From the NCBI RefSeq assembly GCF_019733355.1, contig NZ_JAIHLQ010000019.1:1-64000 (forward strand): DNA of 64,000 bases. The letters are read 5' to 3'. Shown piece by piece: positions 1-7,966 of the stretch. The notes under the pieces were generated by a model. That model worked only from the letters and a program-made list of their open reading frames with translations. It was not told where the DNA came from and made no database searches. The position numbers were made by a program, and so were the translations under genes. The stretch's first letter is position 1. Each line of letters opens with the position of its first letter. The DNA comes from Pseudomonas baetica (GTDB taxonomy: Bacteria; Pseudomonadota; Gammaproteobacteria; Pseudomonadales; Pseudomonadaceae).

Positions 1-117
1 TCCGCCACCGTCGCCCAAGACGGCTACGACCGCACCGGCTCCGCCACCGTCGCCCAAGACGGCTACGACCGCACCGGCTCCGCCACCGTCGCCCAAGACG
101 GCTACGACCGCACCCAA
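1..117 (+). repeat. 39-bp perfect tandem repeat, about 3 copies
   Basis: The unit begins TCCGCCACCGTCGCCCAAGA and is 39 bp long. Copies start at 1, 40 and 79. The period is a multiple of three, so copy-number changes keep the frame. The array probably continues upstream of base 1. Confidence 0.95.
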
Positions 118-135
118 TCCGCTTCGATCAGCTGA
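1..135 (+). CDS. C-terminal end of a tandem-repeat protein (5' end outside window)
   Basis: Reading frame 1 is open from base 1 to a TGA at 133-135. It encodes three copies of a 13-residue unit SATVAQDGYDRTG; the last copy ends in Q instead of G, followed by the tail SASIS. The 39-bp units are identical in DNA up to the last two codons, so this is a recently expanded or homogenised coding repeat. Units with the pattern 'VA-(E/Q)-(D/G)-G-x-DRT' occur, from memory, in small exported Pseudomonas proteins of unknown role; that link is tentative. The start, total repeat number and any signal peptide lie upstream of the window. No function is assigned. Confidence 0.7.
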   Translation, partial: SATVAQDGYDRTGSATVAQDGYDRTGSATVAQDGYDRTQSASIS

Positions 136-155
136 TAATTCATTAACCAGCGCAC

Positions 156-175
156 AGCCCGGCTTCGGCCGGGCT
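156..175 (+). terminator. Hairpin terminator after the repeat-protein gene
   Basis: A perfect 8-bp stem AGCCCGGC / GCCGGGCT closes on a TTCG tetraloop, 20 bases after the stop codon. The following T run is weak. Confidence 0.7.
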
Positions 176-222
176 TAGTCATTTCTGGGGCAAACAAAAT
201 ATAAGGTTCCACACAAAAAACC

Positions 223-311
223 TGTGGGAGCGGGCTTGCTCGCGAAGGCGTCCGTTCAGTCAATACTGATGGCAACTGACACGACCTCTTCGCAAACAAG
301 CCCACTCCACA
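223..311. repeat. REPIN (paired inverted REP elements)
   Basis: The left half is TGTGGGAGCGGGCTTGCTCG and the right half is its diverged inverse (TTCGCAAACAAGCCCACTCC). They are separated by about 40 bases of unconserved spacer. This is the common REP doublet of the P. fluorescens group. It lies between the repeat protein and the flavin reductase. Confidence 0.85.
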
Positions 312-389
312 AGATTTGCATTTGTCTGGAAATTGCATCACCCGGCTTGCACTATTGCCCCTACCCAATGCACTCCAGGATCCCAAGCC

Positions 390-1019
390 ATGCCCGATGA
401 CATCCATTTCTACGAACCCGCCCACGGCCACGGTCTGCCCCACGATCCGTTCAATGCCATCGTCGGTCCGCGCCCTATCGGCTGGATTTCTTCGCAGGAT
501 GCCAACGGCCAGTTGAATCTGGCGCCCTACAGCTTCTTCAACGCCTTCAACTACATTCCGCCAATCATTGGTTTCTCCAGCGTCGGACGCAAAGACAGCC
601 TGAACAACATCGAACAGACTGGCGAATTCGTCTGGAACCTCGCCACCCGCCCGCTGGCCGAGCAGATGAACCAGAGCTGCGCGATGGTTGCACCTGAGGT
701 CAACGAGTTTGAATTGGCAGGCCTGACGACAGTCGCGTCAAAGGTGATTTCCGTGCCACGCGTCGCCGAAAGCCCGGTGTCCTTCGAGTGCAAGGTCACG
801 CAGATCATTCAGTTGCAACGTGCCGATGGCGAGACAGTGCCGAGCTGGCTGATTCTGGGCGAAGTGGTCGCCGTGCATATCGCCAAGTGGCTGTTGAAGG
901 ATGGGATCTACGACACCGCCGCGGCAGAACCGATTCTGCGCGGCGGCGGGCCGGCGGATTATTTCCAGCTGGGGCCTGAAGCCCTGTTCAAGATGTGGCG
1001 ACCGGGGGCGGCCAAGTAA
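390..1019 (+). CDS. Flavin reductase-like (FMN-binding split-barrel) protein
   Basis: The 209-aa protein belongs to the flavin reductase / DIM6-NTAB family, split-barrel flavoproteins that reduce or bind FMN with NAD(P)H. The diagnostic N-terminal stretch is VGPRPIGWISS followed by LAPYSFFN (residues about 25-50), the FMN phosphate-binding strand and loop. The C-terminal part carries the family's 'LILGEVVAVHI' strand. I placed the start at MPDDIHFYEP because AGGA lies upstream; the 19 residues encoded further upstream look non-coding. It is convergent with a small gene, with only four bases between the stop codons. Its oxygenase partner and substrate are unknown, and no monooxygenase gene of that type is adjacent. 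Confidence 0.88.
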   Translation: MPDDIHFYEPAHGHGLPHDPFNAIVGPRPIGWISSQDANGQLNLAPYSFFNAFNYIPPIIGFSSVGRKDSLNNIEQTGEFVWNLATRPLAEQMNQSCAMVAPEVNEFELAGLTTVASKVISVPRVAESPVSFECKVTQIIQLQRADGETVPSWLILGEVVAVHIAKWLLKDGIYDTAAAEPILRGGGPADYFQLGPEALFKMWRPGAAK

Positions 1020-1023
1020 CGGA

Positions 1024-1266
1024 TTACCAGATCAGCTCGGCGTCTTCAGTGACGCCCTTGAGGCGATCCAGCTCATTGATGGCGGCGTCATCGGCGGCGA
1101 TGGCGCCGGGGAACACCTGATCAGCCAGCAATTTGTGAAAGCGCGGTGCACCGCCATCCACCAGGGCCTTGACCGCGATTGCCGCGTAATAACCCTTGTT
1201 GCCACCCAGTTCGACGGGGACGACTGCGGATACTGCTTCGAAGTGTTCGAACTCTTTACGTGCCAT
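1024..1266 (-). CDS. Small conserved hypothetical protein (80 aa)
   Basis: An 80-residue soluble protein starting MARKEFEHFEAV, with AGGA 9 bases before the ATG. No signal peptide, TM segment or known motif is visible; the sequence is Ala/Val-rich and acidic. It follows the ABM-domain gene on the same strand after about 43 bases, so the two may be co-transcribed. I do not recognise a function. Confidence 0.65.
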   Translation of the reverse strand: MARKEFEHFEAVSAVVPVELGGNKGYYAAIAVKALVDGGAPRFHKLLADQVFPGAIAADDAAINELDRLKGVTEDAELIW

Positions 1267-1309
1267 GTCGCAAGTCCTGGCTCAGTCAATTAAGCCGGAC
1301 ATTAAACCC

Positions 1310-1663
1310 TCAACCGGCGAGTTTGTGTACCGGTGCCGAACACTGGCCAAGGGCCTGGGCTGCCGAGACATCCTTGAAGGTGTGGAAATCCAGACTGTTG
1401 ACCACCAACTCCTGCACCAACTCGGCGAAGATTTCCATCGACGGACTGCTGAAATACGCGGTCATCATCTGCTGATTGCTCCAGAAACCGCAGACCAGCC
1501 ACAACTCGGGATCACACTGCGAATGCTGCAAGGCAAAGCTCAGGCAACCGGGCGCGGCGCGGGACGGTTCGATCAATGCGCTCAGGCGCACACCGAGTTC
1601 CGCCGAGCGTCCGGCGCGCGCTCGAACGAAGGCCATATGACTGACGGGAATCTGCTTGGACAT
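1310..1663 (-). CDS. Antibiotic biosynthesis monooxygenase (ABM)-domain protein
   Basis: A 117-aa single-domain protein with the dimeric alpha+beta barrel pattern of ABM/YgiN proteins. It has an N-terminal strand (VSHMAFVRARAGR), a central 'PGCLSFALQHS' strand and 'ELWLVCGFWSN', then the helix carrying 'FAELV'. Relatives are quinol monooxygenases or small stress proteins. The chosen start MSKQIPVSHM has a strong GGGAGGG ribosome-binding site; a 37-residue upstream extension was rejected. It probably forms an operon with the 80-aa gene downstream. The substrate is unknown. Confidence 0.8.
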   Translation of the reverse strand: MSKQIPVSHMAFVRARAGRSAELGVRLSALIEPSRAAPGCLSFALQHSQCDPELWLVCGFWSNQQMMTAYFSSPSMEIFAELVQELVVNSLDFHTFKDVSAAQALGQCSAPVHKLAG

Positions 1664-1999
1664 GTTCAACCCTCCCAGGGAGTCGCGTGGCAGCCGGGGA
1701 CGGGCTGCGACAGGATCCAAGATTATGGGTCGAGCGCCAGAGGCCGTTAGTCGATTCCTGCCGTCGCGTTGCACAATCCTGCGAGACTGCGCGTTGTCGC
1801 TGCAACAGTCTGCAAAACCTCGTCACATGGCTGTCACATGCGTTTCAAGCAAGTTCCACGCTGTGCGTCCCGCTATGGCTGGGAACATGAGCAACACCGT
1901 GCAGAATCAGGCAAGCATTTCGCAGAATGTGTCTACCGTTCACACTTGCACAAACATATGCTCTGCTCCATTCCACATCCCTTGCCGAGGATGCCGTGC

Positions 2000-2929
2000 A
2001 TGACGTCATTCGATCCGATTCAAGCCCCACTCGACGCCGACATGGAAAAGCAACGCGCTGAACTGGCGGCGATCATTCGCCGCAACACCACCGACGATGG
2101 CAGTTACGCCACGGCCATCGGCTCGCTGTTCATGTCGCGCCACACAAAGTCCCATGACTTCGCACCGGTGCTGGCACAACCCGCCCTGTGCATCATGGCT
2201 CAGGGTCGTAAAGAGGTGCGACTGGTCGACGAGTTCTTCAATTACGATCCGCTGAATTATCTGGTGGTCTCGGTCTCGATGCCGTTGAGCGGGCGCGTGG
2301 TCAACGTGTCGCCGCAAGATCCGATCCTCGCCGTGCGCCTGGACATCGACCCGGCTGAGATCACCGCACTGATCGCCGACGCCGGACCGCTCGGTGTGCC
2401 GACCCGGCCGACCGGACGCGGCTTGTACGTTGAAAAAATCGACAGCGCGATGCTCGACGCGGTGCTGCGTCTGGCCCGATTGCTGGATGCGCCAAAAGAC
2501 ATCGCCATGCTCGCGCCGCTGATCCGTCGAGAGATTCTCTATCGCCTGCTGCGCAGCCCGCAGGGCCATCGACTGTATGAAATCGCGATTGCCAACAGTC
2601 AGAGCCACCGCATCAGCCAGGCCATCAAATGGCTTAACGGCAACTTCGAGCAACCGCTGCGCATTGATGATCTGGCCAAGGCAGTGAACCTCAGCGTGTC
2701 GACGCTGCACCATCGTTTCAAAGCGATGACGGCGATGAGCCCGTTGCAGTATCAGAAGCAATTGCGCCTGCAAGAGGCGCGGCGTCTGATGCTGGCCGAA
2801 GGGCTGGAAGCGTCGGCGGCAGGGTATCGGGTGGGGTATGAAAGCCCGTCGCAGTTCAGCCGTGAGTACAGCCGCTTGTTCGGCGCGCCGCCGTTGCGGG
2901 ATCTGGCGCGGTTGCGTCTGTCCGTCTGA
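2000..2929 (+). CDS. AraC-family transcriptional regulator
   Basis: A 309-aa regulator. The N-terminal half (residues about 20-180) matches the AraC_N type sensor domain, with hallmark segments 'ALCIMAQGRKEVRL' and 'YDPLNYLVVSVSMPL'. The C-terminal 100 residues hold two helix-turn-helix units ('IDDLAKAVNLSVSTLHHRF' and 'AGYRVGYESPSQFSREY'). The start is MTSFDPIQ at an ATG preceded by GAGG at 9 bases; a longer upstream reading is unlikely. It stands alone between convergent or unrelated genes, so the target is not evident. Such regulators often control nearby oxidoreductases. Confidence 0.9.
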   Translation: MTSFDPIQAPLDADMEKQRAELAAIIRRNTTDDGSYATAIGSLFMSRHTKSHDFAPVLAQPALCIMAQGRKEVRLVDEFFNYDPLNYLVVSVSMPLSGRVVNVSPQDPILAVRLDIDPAEITALIADAGPLGVPTRPTGRGLYVEKIDSAMLDAVLRLARLLDAPKDIAMLAPLIRREILYRLLRSPQGHRLYEIAIANSQSHRISQAIKWLNGNFEQPLRIDDLAKAVNLSVSTLHHRFKAMTAMSPLQYQKQLRLQEARRLMLAEGLEASAAGYRVGYESPSQFSREYSRLFGAPPLRDLARLRLSV

Positions 2930-2960
2930 TCCAGAGTTTTTACTGTGTTCGCTGCCCTCA

Positions 2961-3048
2961 TCGCCAGCAGGCTGGCTCCCACAGTGGTGGTGTCCACAAC
3001 ATCTGTGTTCACTACGAACTCCTGTGGGAGCTAGCCTGCTAGCGATGG
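2961..3048. repeat. REPIN, diverged family
   Basis: Inverted halves TCGCCAGCAGGCTGGCTCCC and GGGAGCTAGCCTGCTAGCGA flank a spacer of about 45 bases. The core differs from the GGGCTTGCTC type seen elsewhere in the window, so it belongs to a second REP family. It lies between the AraC gene and the end of the convergent aldehyde dehydrogenase gene. Confidence 0.75.
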
Positions 3049-3070
3049 CGTCAGTCCGGGCCACTCAATT

Positions 3071-4519
3071 TCAGAGCGCCCGGATCACATGCTTGATCTC
3101 CTGAAACGCCGCCAGGCCCCACGGCCCCAATTCGCGGCCGATGCTGCTCTGTTTGTAACCGCCCCACGCCGTCTGCGGGAAGATCACCTGCGGCGCGTTG
3201 AGCCAAACGAGCCCCGCTTGCAGGGCGTTGGCGACCCGGTCGGCGGTCTCGGCTTGACGCGTCACCACACTGGCGACCAGACCGAATGGACTGTCGTTAG
3301 CCAAGGCGATCGCCTCGGCCTCACTGCTGAAACGGCGCACGCACAGCACCGGGCCGAAAATCTCTTCACACCACAACGCACTGTCGAGGGGCACGTCGGT
3401 GAATACGGTCGGCTGCAAAAAATAGCCGCGCGGCAGATCCGCCGGACGATGGCCGCCGCAGATCAGCTTCGCCCCGGCACTCAACCCACGGTCGATGTGG
3501 CCGAGCACACGCTGGTACTGCGCCTGATTGACCAGTGCGCCCATTTCCACGTCCGGGTCGAACGGCCCGGCCACGCGGATTTTTTCCGCGCGCGCCTTCA
3601 GGCGCACGAGAAAATCATCTGCCAATTCATCGGCGACCAACACTCGGCTGGTGGCCGAGCACATCTGCCCGGCGTTGAAGAAACCGCCGCCACAGGCCAG
3701 TTCGACAGCCAAATCAAGATCAGCATCTTCGAGCACCAGCAGCGAAGATTTACCGCCAAGCTCCAGACTAACGCCCTTCACGCTTTCGGCGGCGCGCTGC
3801 ATCACTTGCACACCGACAGCGTTGCTACCGGTGAAGGAAATCTTGGCGATACGCGGATCCGCCGACAGCGGCGCCCCCACGGCCATACCGGTACCGCAGA
3901 CCACGTTGAAGACGCCTTTGGGCAGGCCCGATTCAGCGATGATTGCCGCCAGTTCCAGCTCCGGCAACGGCGTGACTTCCGACGGTTTGAGCACCACACA
4001 GCAACCGGCGGCCAGGGCCGGCGCAAGTTTCCAGGCAGTGGTGACCATCGGAAAATTCCACGGCACGATCAGCCCGACCACACCGCACGGTTCGCGGCGT
4101 AGACGTGCGCTGAAATCATCGCTGGGCAGCGGCACATCAGTGTCTTGTTTCGCGTCGAGGCCCTCGGCCAGTTCCGCGTAATACTCGAAGGTGGCGATCA
4201 CGTCGTCGACATCAATGCCCGCTTCGAATTGCGGTTTGCCGTTGTTGCTCGATTGCAACTTCATCAAGTCCTCGCGACCATTGCGCACGCCGTTGGCGAT
4301 GTTGCGCAGGATCACGCCGCGTTCGGCGCCCGTGGTGGTCGACCAATTCTTGAAGGCTTCGGCGGCCACGGTCACCGCGTGATCGACGGCCCGCTCATCA
4401 CCGCCATTGACCGTGGTCAGCAGCGCTTCGGTGGCCGGGTTGATCACGCGCAAATGCTCGCGACCGGCTGACCATTGGCCGCCGATGTAGAGGCCGTCGA
4501 GTGTGGTTGGAAAACTCAT
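3071..4519 (-). CDS. Aldehyde dehydrogenase (betaine/guanidinobutyraldehyde-type)
   Basis: A 482-aa NAD(P)+-dependent aldehyde dehydrogenase of the BetB-like class. Catalytic residues are visible: Asn155 in PWNF, the general base Glu253 in LELGGK and the nucleophile Cys287 in NAGQMCSA; the cofactor loop is FTGSNAVG. Its start (ATGATG) overlaps the stop of the upstream thiamine-diphosphate enzyme, so the two are translationally coupled. If the partner is a 2-ketoarginine decarboxylase, the natural substrate would be 4-guanidinobutyraldehyde, oxidised to 4-guanidinobutyrate in the arginine transaminase route; this is inference from context. The alternative ATG at 4522 adds one Met. Confidence 0.88.
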   Translation of the reverse strand: MSFPTTLDGLYIGGQWSAGREHLRVINPATEALLTTVNGGDERAVDHAVTVAAEAFKNWSTTTGAERGVILRNIANGVRNGREDLMKLQSSNNGKPQFEAGIDVDDVIATFEYYAELAEGLDAKQDTDVPLPSDDFSARLRREPCGVVGLIVPWNFPMVTTAWKLAPALAAGCCVVLKPSEVTPLPELELAAIIAESGLPKGVFNVVCGTGMAVGAPLSADPRIAKISFTGSNAVGVQVMQRAAESVKGVSLELGGKSSLLVLEDADLDLAVELACGGGFFNAGQMCSATSRVLVADELADDFLVRLKARAEKIRVAGPFDPDVEMGALVNQAQYQRVLGHIDRGLSAGAKLICGGHRPADLPRGYFLQPTVFTDVPLDSALWCEEIFGPVLCVRRFSSEAEAIALANDSPFGLVASVVTRQAETADRVANALQAGLVWLNAPQVIFPQTAWGGYKQSSIGRELGPWGLAAFQEIKHVIRAL

Positions 4520-6156
4520 CATTTGGCCACCGCCTGCATCCATTGATGCTGGTCGATTTCGATCACGCTCGGCCCCTGACGATCCGTCGCGGCGCGCAGC
4601 GCACCACGCAATTGCTCAACCGAGCTGATCGCCTCGGCTGCACAGCCCAACGCCTTGGCCACACCAATGAAGTCCGGGGTGTAGATATCGACGCCGACCG
4701 GCTCGATGGCGCGGTTGACCATGTATTTTTTGATCTCTTCGTAACCCTGGTTATTCCACAGCAGGACGATCACTGGCGTGCGCGCTTCGACGGCGCTGGC
4801 CAGTTCCGGCAGGGTAAATTGCAAACCGCCGTCGCCGATCAGGCACACCACTGGCGGGCGCGCACCTTTGTCGCAGTGACCGCCAAGCCATGCACCGATG
4901 GCCGCCGGCAAGGCGTAACCGAGGGTACCGTAACCGGTCGACGAGTTGAACCAGCGGCGCGGACGCTCCGGATTGAAGGTCAGGTTACCGGTGTACACCG
5001 GTTGCGTGGAGTCGCCGACGAACACCGCGTCCGGCAATTCGTACAGGACGGTTTCGAGGAAACGCGTCTGAGCCTGGGTCGGTGCATCCCAAGTGGCGGC
5101 CAGTTCTTCGCGCAGACGTGCCGCACGCATCTGGCCCCAATCGTTGCGGCGCTCGGCCAATGGTTTGTGCGACAACGCGCTGAGCAGTGCTTGTGCCGCG
5201 TTGCGCGAATCGGCGACCAACGCGACATGTGGCGGGTAGTTGCGCACCGTCTGATCGGCATCGATATCAATGCGCAGCAGCTTGCCGGGAATATCAAACC
5301 CGCCGGCGAACGTGACGTCGTAATCGGTCTCGGCCAGTTCGGTGCCGATCGCCAGCACCACATCGGCATCGGCGACCAGTGCGCGAGTGGCAACCAGGCT
5401 TTGCGTCGAGCCAATCAACAGCGGATGACTGGACGCCAGCATGCCTTTGGCGTTGATGGTCAGCGCCACTGGCGCGTCGAGCAACTCGGCCAGTTCGGTG
5501 AGTTCAGCGGCAGCATCAATGGCACCGCCTCCAGCGAGAATCAATGGACGCTGGGCGCCGGCCAGCAGTTCGGTCATGCGGCTCACGGCGGCCGGCGCAG
5601 CACCGGCACGGTCGACATTGACCGGGACGCTGGCGAGCAAGTCATCGGCCTCCTCGACGAGCACATCCAACGGGATTTCGATATGCACCGGACGCGGTCG
5701 CCCGGCCTGAAACAGCGCAAAGGCGCGCGCCAGCACCACCGGCAACTCAGCGGCCGACATCAGCGTGTGGGAGAACGCCGCAACGCCGCCGACCAATGCG
5801 CTCTGGTTCGGCAATTCATGAAGCTTGCCACGCCCGCCCCCCAACTGACTGCGCGACTGCACGCTGGAGATCACCAGCATCGGAATCGAATCGGCGTAAG
5901 CCTGGCCCATCGCCGTAGTGATGTTGGTCATGCCGGGGCCGGTGATGATGAAGCACACACCCGGTTTACCGCTGGTGCGGGCGTAGCCGTCGGCCATGAA
6001 CCCGGCGCCCTGCTCATGCCGAGGGGTGACGTGGTTGATGCTCGAACGGGCCAGCCCGCGATACAGCTCCACGGTGTGTACCCCGGGAATGCCAAACACC
6101 TGCTCGACCCCGTAACCTTCGAGTAACTTGACCAGTACTTCGCCACACGTCGCCAT
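4519..6156 (-). CDS. aruI: Thiamine-diphosphate decarboxylase, probable 5-guanidino-2-oxopentanoate decarboxylase (AruI-like)
   Basis: A 545-aa enzyme of the acetolactate synthase / 2-oxoacid decarboxylase superfamily. The order is an N-terminal PYR domain with the catalytic Glu48 in RHEQGAGFMADGYAR, a central domain (about 190-330), and a C-terminal PP domain with the Mg-ThDP motif GDGGLQFTLPEL...WNNQGY. The opening segment (GVEQVFGIPGVHTVELYRGL) is very like AruI, which converts 2-ketoarginine to 4-guanidinobutyraldehyde and CO2; coupling to an aldehyde dehydrogenase supports this. The aminotransferase partner AruH is absent here. A general acetolactate synthase is less likely, because no small subunit gene is nearby. 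Confidence 0.75.
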   Translation of the reverse strand: MATCGEVLVKLLEGYGVEQVFGIPGVHTVELYRGLARSSINHVTPRHEQGAGFMADGYARTSGKPGVCFIITGPGMTNITTAMGQAYADSIPMLVISSVQSRSQLGGGRGKLHELPNQSALVGGVAAFSHTLMSAAELPVVLARAFALFQAGRPRPVHIEIPLDVLVEEADDLLASVPVNVDRAGAAPAAVSRMTELLAGAQRPLILAGGGAIDAAAELTELAELLDAPVALTINAKGMLASSHPLLIGSTQSLVATRALVADADVVLAIGTELAETDYDVTFAGGFDIPGKLLRIDIDADQTVRNYPPHVALVADSRNAAQALLSALSHKPLAERRNDWGQMRAARLREELAATWDAPTQAQTRFLETVLYELPDAVFVGDSTQPVYTGNLTFNPERPRRWFNSSTGYGTLGYALPAAIGAWLGGHCDKGARPPVVCLIGDGGLQFTLPELASAVEARTPVIVLLWNNQGYEEIKKYMVNRAIEPVGVDIYTPDFIGVAKALGCAAEAISSVEQLRGALRAATDRQGPSVIEIDQHQWMQAVAK

Positions 6157-6302
6157 GTCGATTGCCCTTTATATTCAGTTGAAACACAGGGCCCTGGGTG
6201 GGAGCGGGCCGTGGAATGGGCTCATTGAACGGGCGGCAGGTAGCGGCAACAATCGATTAAAAGTCATACTAGCCATGTCCTCACGTCATACCTTGGATCC
6301 CA

Positions 6303-7184
6303 ATGAAGCGATTGCCCCCCCTGCCCGCCCTGCACACCTTTCTGATCACTGCGCAGTGCTGCAACTTCACCCGGGCGGCCGAGCAGTTGCACATCACCCA
6401 AGGAGCGGTGAGCCGACAGATCGCCGGGCTTGAGGATCATCTGGGTTATGAGTTGTTCATTCGTCAGGCCCGTGGCCTGGCGCTGACGAGTGAAGGTCGT
6501 GAATGGCTGCCACGGGTGGAGAAAATCTTCACTCTGATCAGCGAAGGTACCGAGCAGATCGGGCTCAAGCGCCAAACCCTGCAAATCAAAGCGCCAAGTT
6601 GCGTGATGCGCTGGCTGGTACCGCGTCTGTTGCAATGGCAGAGGGAACGCCCGGACGTGCCGGTCAAACTGACCACCACACTGGCCCACGGCGTTGACTT
6701 CCAGCGCGAGCCATTCGATGCGGCGGTGATTTATGGAGCGCCGCCGGACAACTCCACCACAGCTCTGCATCTGTTTGATGAGCAACTGACACCGGTCTGT
6801 TCGCCCGCATTGCTGAAAGGCCCTCCGGCGTTATCCGCCCCGTCCGATCTGCAACATCATCTGCTGCTGCATCCGACCCCCGACACTCAGGACTGGACGG
6901 TGTGGCTGACGGCCGCCCATCTGCAATTGAGCAATGAGTACATGGGCCAGCATTTCGAGACGCTGGATCAGGCAATGTCGATGGCGTCCCACGGGACGGG
7001 TGTGGCGATCGGGGATTGGTCGCTGATCGGCGATGACTTGCGTGCCGGACGACTGGTGATGCCGTTCGAGCTGAAGGTGAAGACGGGGTTGGCGTATTAC
7101 GTGGTGTTGCCGCAAGGCGGGGAGCCATCACCGAAGCTGGAAGAACTGATGATCTGGCTAGTGGAGCAGGCCCACACCCGCTGA
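6303..7184 (+). CDS. LysR-family regulator (GcvA-like), divergent from the aruI-like operon
   Basis: A 293-aa regulator. The N-terminal winged helix-turn-helix (residues 5-65) has 'FTRAAEQLHITQGAVSRQI' and 'LGYELFIRQARGLALT', typical of the GcvA/AmpR branch. The effector domain spans residues about 90-290. It is transcribed divergently from the decarboxylase/aldehyde dehydrogenase pair across a 146-base gap, the usual arrangement for a LysR activator of that operon. The effector is unknown; a ketoacid or arginine derivative is a reasonable guess only. Confidence 0.9.
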   Translation: MKRLPPLPALHTFLITAQCCNFTRAAEQLHITQGAVSRQIAGLEDHLGYELFIRQARGLALTSEGREWLPRVEKIFTLISEGTEQIGLKRQTLQIKAPSCVMRWLVPRLLQWQRERPDVPVKLTTTLAHGVDFQREPFDAAVIYGAPPDNSTTALHLFDEQLTPVCSPALLKGPPALSAPSDLQHHLLLHPTPDTQDWTVWLTAAHLQLSNEYMGQHFETLDQAMSMASHGTGVAIGDWSLIGDDLRAGRLVMPFELKVKTGLAYYVVLPQGGEPSPKLEELMIWLVEQAHTR

Positions 7185-7197
7185 ACACCCTAATCGA

Positions 7198-7289
7198 ATG
7201 TGGGCGCGGGCTTGCTCGCGAAAGCGGTGTATCCGTCACCCAACATGTTGACTGATACTCCCTCTTCGCGAACAAGCCCGCTCCCACAT
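7198..7289. repeat. REPIN (paired inverted REP elements)
   Basis: ATGTGGGCGCGGGCTTGCTC... and its inverse ...GAACAAGCCCGCTCCCACAT sit about 40 bases apart, between the ends of the convergent LysR and reductase genes. Confidence 0.88.
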
Positions 7290-7306
7290 TTGTTCTGCGC
7301 TGTTGC

Positions 7307-7921
7307 TTAGTAACCGACCGTAAACCGCTGACGCGAATGCTTCGGCGCCTCAACTTCGTCGATCAGCGCAATCGCGTAATCGGCAAACGTGATCCAGCTA
7401 CGACCTTCGGCACTTACCAGCAAGTGATCCTTGCCGACTCGAAATGTGCCCGTGCGCTCACCTTCGACAAACTCCGCCGACGGCGACAGGAACGTCCAGT
7501 CCAGTTCCATCTCCTGACGCAGCGCATCCAGAAACTCGGCACCGGCGCTGGCTTCGACTTTGTACTCTGCCGGAAAACCAGCGCTGTCGATCACCCGCGT
7601 GTCGTCCGGCAGCAATAGCGAACCGGCACCGCCAACCACCAACAGACGCTTCGCCCCCGCCTGCTTCACCGGCCCGACAATCGCGCTGGCCGGCACCGTG
7701 GTGAAGTGCGCGGCGGTGATGACCACGTCGTGACCGGCAACGGCATCTTGCAGCGCCGCCGAATCCAGCACATCGACATTCTTGCTGGCCACACCGGCAC
7801 GGGCGCCGATCTTCGAGGTATCGCGAGCGATGGCGGTGACGCTGTGGCCGCGGCGCAGGGCTTCTTCCAGCAATTGGCTACCGGCACGACCGGTGGCACC
7901 AATGATTGCGATCTTGCTCAT
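7307..7921 (-). CDS. NAD(P)-binding reductase of the atypical SDR (NmrA/YwnB-like) family
   Basis: A 204-aa Rossmann protein. The N-terminal dinucleotide motif is IIGATGRAGSQL (residues 5-16), with Arg33 placed to accept NADP(H). 'VVGGAGSLL' marks the mid-domain strand and FLSPSAEF the C-terminal substrate region. The YxxxK catalytic pair of classical SDRs is not conserved in the usual context, so it may be a reductase/isomerase of the YwnB type or a redox-sensing protein. It lies directly downstream of the MBL-fold gene on the same strand and could be co-transcribed. The substrate is unknown. Confidence 0.82.
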   Translation of the reverse strand: MSKIAIIGATGRAGSQLLEEALRRGHSVTAIARDTSKIGARAGVASKNVDVLDSAALQDAVAGHDVVITAAHFTTVPASAIVGPVKQAGAKRLLVVGGAGSLLLPDDTRVIDSAGFPAEYKVEASAGAEFLDALRQEMELDWTFLSPSAEFVEGERTGTFRVGKDHLLVSAEGRSWITFADYAIALIDEVEAPKHSRQRFTVGY

Positions 7922-7966
7922 GACATTCTCCAGTTGGCTTGAGAGTGCTGCGTTTTCAGCGTTGGG

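Noticed and set aside
1..117. Possible CRISPR array
   Set aside because: Repeats are directly adjacent with no spacers and are in a coding frame.
4501..6126. 541-codon open frame opposite the AruI-like gene
   Set aside because: It mirrors the GC-rich codon pattern of the real gene, shows low-complexity His/Gln/Arg composition and no domain, while the minus strand encodes a complete ThDP enzyme.
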